This document shows positions 49,317-51,145 of a stretch of DNA of 51,145 bases, piece by piece. Below the pieces are notes generated by a model. That model did no database searches and was not told the origin of the DNA. It worked only from the letters and a program-made list of their open reading frames with translations. Location of the stretch: positions 1-51,145 of the forward strand of contig DCIX01000019.1 in NCBI GenBank assembly GCA_002317135.1, in the 5' to 3' direction. The DNA comes from Bacteroidales bacterium UBA1715. GTDB lineage: Bacteria > Bacteroidota > Bacteroidia > Bacteroidales > UBA1715. Position numbers and translations under genes: made by a program. Each line of letters begins with the position of its first letter. Position 1 is the stretch's first letter.

Positions 49317-51145
49317 ATGAAAAAAATATTCACCTTTATTGCATGTGTTTCCCTTATATCGTTTTTTGTTATAGGGTGTAAAAAAGTAAAACCTGAATTT
49401 GAAAATCATAGAGAAGTCTATAAAGAATCCCAATTATATTTAGGAATAGCTGGTTTTAATGACCGATTGGATTTTTTTGAGGTTGCAAACAAACATTTTG
49501 TTCCTGTAGAATCAGAGGATAAGTTGAAATCGTTTGTTGCAGGATTAAGTTTGAGAAATGGTACCGTTTTGTACTATGCAGTTGATTCTGCATTGAATTG
49601 GTTGGAGTCGGTGGAATTTCCGACAGATTTAACGAATGTGTCACTTGTTACATTTACTGATGGATTGGACCAAGGTTCAACTGCGTTGAATCCTACATAT
49701 AATTCACGTTCTGACTATTTGGATGCTATGAGTTACAGAATTAGAAACGAAAAGATAGGAAAATCAATACCGATTAATGCATATTCTATAGGGGTGAAAG
49801 GTAGTGATGTTATGGATGAAATCCAATTTAAGGCAAATTTGACAAAATTGGCAAGCGATGTTCTTAATGTGTATGAAGTTACGGATATGACCGCCGTTAA
49901 TATAAATTTTAAGAGAATCGCAAGACAAATTCGTGCCAGTATAACGCCAGATATGTCAGTGCAAATTGTTGCACCAGATAATAATACAAAAATACGTTTT
50001 ACTTTTGATGATGTGAAATCAGCATCGTTATCAACGTGTTATATTGAAGGTGTTTATTCCAATGGTAGTTTAACAAATATAAAAACCGTAGGATGTACTT
50101 GTGATAATAGTGGTACATTACCAACAACAGTTGAAGGTATTCATAGAACAGTTACTTTCCCTGATTTAAAGGCAACCTTGGGAACTTTAAAAACCACAAA
50201 TATTAGACAGTGGGATTGGTCTTCGAATATAGGTGGCTGGCAAATCAATTCGGAGTTCAATCCTCAAACAGAACTAAAGTATAGAAAAACATCTGTGATT
50301 ATGTTGGTATTGGATTGTTCAAGTTCGTTAGGTTCTAACTTCCCATTAATGAAAAATTCTGTCAACGAATTTATTTCGATTCTTTCTGGTTCGTGGTCGG
50401 ATTATTCAGTTCCTCCATTGGTACAAACAACAGAGGTAACCGATATAACAAACTCAACTGCTACTGTTGCTGGTATGATTTCAGATGATGGTGATGCTTC
50501 GGTAACAGAGCGTGGTGTATGTTGGGGAACAAATGAAAATCCAACTATATCAAACAGTAAGACTACAGCAGGAACGGGTATGGGTAGTTTTAGTGCAAGT
50601 ATTACTGGATTGAAGGGTAGCACTACTTATTATGTTCGTGCGTATGCAATTAATAGTGCAGGTACATCATACGGTGATCAAAAGACATTTACAACTCAAA
50701 CACCAAAAGAACCAACAGTAGTTACATCTGCTGCGAAAGCAATTGAATATACAAGTGTAACTATAGGTGGAAATATAACCGACGATGGCGGTGCTACGAT
50801 AACTGAACGTGGCGTTTGTTGGAGTACCTCTGCTTCCCCAACAATATCTAACAACAAGAAATCTATAGGCTGGGTTACAGACGATTTTAGCACAAGTATT
50901 ACAGGGTTGAAAGCAGGAACTACTTATTATGTTCGTGCGTATGCAATTAATAGTGCAGGCATATCATACGGCGATCAAAAGACATTTACGACAAAGATCT
51001 CACTACCAATAGTAGTTACATCTGCTGCGTCAGATATTACTACAACAAGTGTAACATTAGGTGGAAATATAACCGATGCTGGAAGAGCGACAGTAACAGA
51101 GCGTGGCGTTTGTTGGAGTACCTCTGCTTCCCCTACAATATTTAG
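49317..51145 (+). CDS. Lipoprotein with permuted vWA domain and tandem FN3-like repeats (3' end outside window)
   Basis: A frame open from the ATG at 49317 to the window end (609 codons and continuing). The lipobox FFVIGC puts the lipidated Cys at 21. Residues about 36-190 look like the later part of a von Willebrand A fold: SQLYLGIAGFNDRLDFFEV, the NGTVLYYAVDSAL helix with the MIDAS Thr, and VTFTDGLDQG (T112-G116). A beta-rich segment follows (about 205-325), then VIMLVLDCSSSLG (D333-x-S-x-S) and one helix, which is the normal first strand and helix of the fold. From about 360 there are FN3-like repeats with TERGVCW and TTYYVRAYAINSAG. It probably sits on the cell surface. Confidence 0.85.
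   Translation, partial: MKKIFTFIACVSLISFFVIGCKKVKPEFENHREVYKESQLYLGIAGFNDRLDFFEVANKHFVPVESEDKLKSFVAGLSLRNGTVLYYAVDSALNWLESVEFPTDLTNVSLVTFTDGLDQGSTALNPTYNSRSDYLDAMSYRIRNEKIGKSIPINAYSIGVKGSDVMDEIQFKANLTKLASDVLNVYEVTDMTAVNINFKRIARQIRASITPDMSVQIVAPDNNTKIRFTFDDVKSASLSTCYIEGVYSNGSLTNIKTVGCTCDNSGTLPTTVEGIHRTVTFPDLKATLGTLKTTNIRQWDWSSNIGGWQINSEFNPQTELKYRKTSVIMLVLDCSSSLGSNFPLMKNSVNEFISILSGSWSDYSVPPLVQTTEVTDITNSTATVAGMISDDGDASVTERGVCWGTNENPTISNSKTTAGTGMGSFSASITGLKGSTTYYVRAYAINSAGTSYGDQKTFTTQTPKEPTVVTSAAKAIEYTSVTIGGNITDDGGATITERGVCWSTSASPTISNNKKSIGWVTDDFSTSITGLKAGTTYYVRAYAINSAGISYGDQKTFTTKISLPIVVTSAASDITTTSVTLGGNITDAGRATVTERGVCWSTSASPTIF
50622..51145 (+). repeat. Tandem FN3-coding repeats, 294-297-base units
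   Basis: ACTACTTATTATGTTCGTGC at 50622 recurs at 50919 (offset 297) within a stretch of about 75 nearly identical bases (some five differences); GGCGTTTGTTGGAGTACC at 50811 recurs at 51105 (offset 294). The array continues past the window end. Confidence 0.85.

Overview
The window is chromosomal DNA from a low-GC member of the Bacteroidota, most likely order Bacteroidales. The evidence is: repeated promoters of the phylum type (-33 TTTG or TTG, -7 TAnnTTTG, about 18-21 bases apart); almost no Shine-Dalgarno sequences; a type B L31; paired OmpH/Skp genes behind bamA; a FISUMP-type lipoprotein; and a giant secreted protein ending in a gliding-motility/type IX secretion C-terminal domain. The genus cannot be told from the sequence alone. 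No rRNA, CRISPR array, phage or insertion sequence was seen. There is one tRNA.

Layout. (1) 1-6055: a tripartite RND efflux operon (TolC-like, adaptor lipoprotein, HAE1-type pump) followed by a small PII-like protein and a terminator. (2) 6100-7141: a membrane-anchored metallophosphoesterase, convergent with the next block. (3) 7159-11470, minus strand: an envelope-assembly operon uppS-bamA-ompH-ompH with a clear promoter. (4) 11493-13372, minus: a DUF4294 protein and a type-B carboxylesterase. (5) 13426-19794: coaX, an outer-membrane beta-barrel, a TPR protein, an LptC-like lipoprotein, a small membrane protein and a PpiD/SurA-like chaperone. (6) 19819-23607: a lipoprotein, HU, a 29-residue basic protein with a rare strong Shine-Dalgarno, RNase G and a MORN-repeat protein. 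(7) 23610-28240: translation genes (L31 type B, tRNA-Lys, L13, S9, S2, EF-Ts), a GlsB-like membrane protein and pyrH. (8) 28251-31375: FISUMP lipoprotein, radC and a beta-propeller lipoprotein.

(9) From about 31.3 kb the content becomes accessory. A 3434-residue secreted protein combines an N-terminal GH8-type glycosidase, DUF11-like domains that carry large nested inserts, a long array of Ig-like modules, a PKD module and a type IX sorting domain. Two unknown envelope proteins follow. (10) 44.3-46.4 kb: a regulator-like gene divergent from a membrane-spanning Ser/Thr kinase with an HLD instead of HRD loop. (11) 46.5-47.8 kb: a DUF4143-type ATPase behind a perfect 28-base palindrome. (12) 48.0-49.2 kb: an unknown 122-residue protein paired with a stand-alone ComEC-like metallo-beta-lactamase-fold hydrolase. 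(13) 49.3 kb to the window end: a lipoprotein whose von Willebrand A domain looks circularly permuted, followed by tandem FN3-like repeats; it runs off the window.

Blocks 1-8 are mainly core envelope biogenesis and translation, and are ordinary for the group. The best candidates for undescribed biology are the GH8 giant with nested inserts, the small protein plus MBL pair, the permuted vWA lipoprotein and the palindrome-controlled ATPase. All statements come from reading the sequence; no database search was run.
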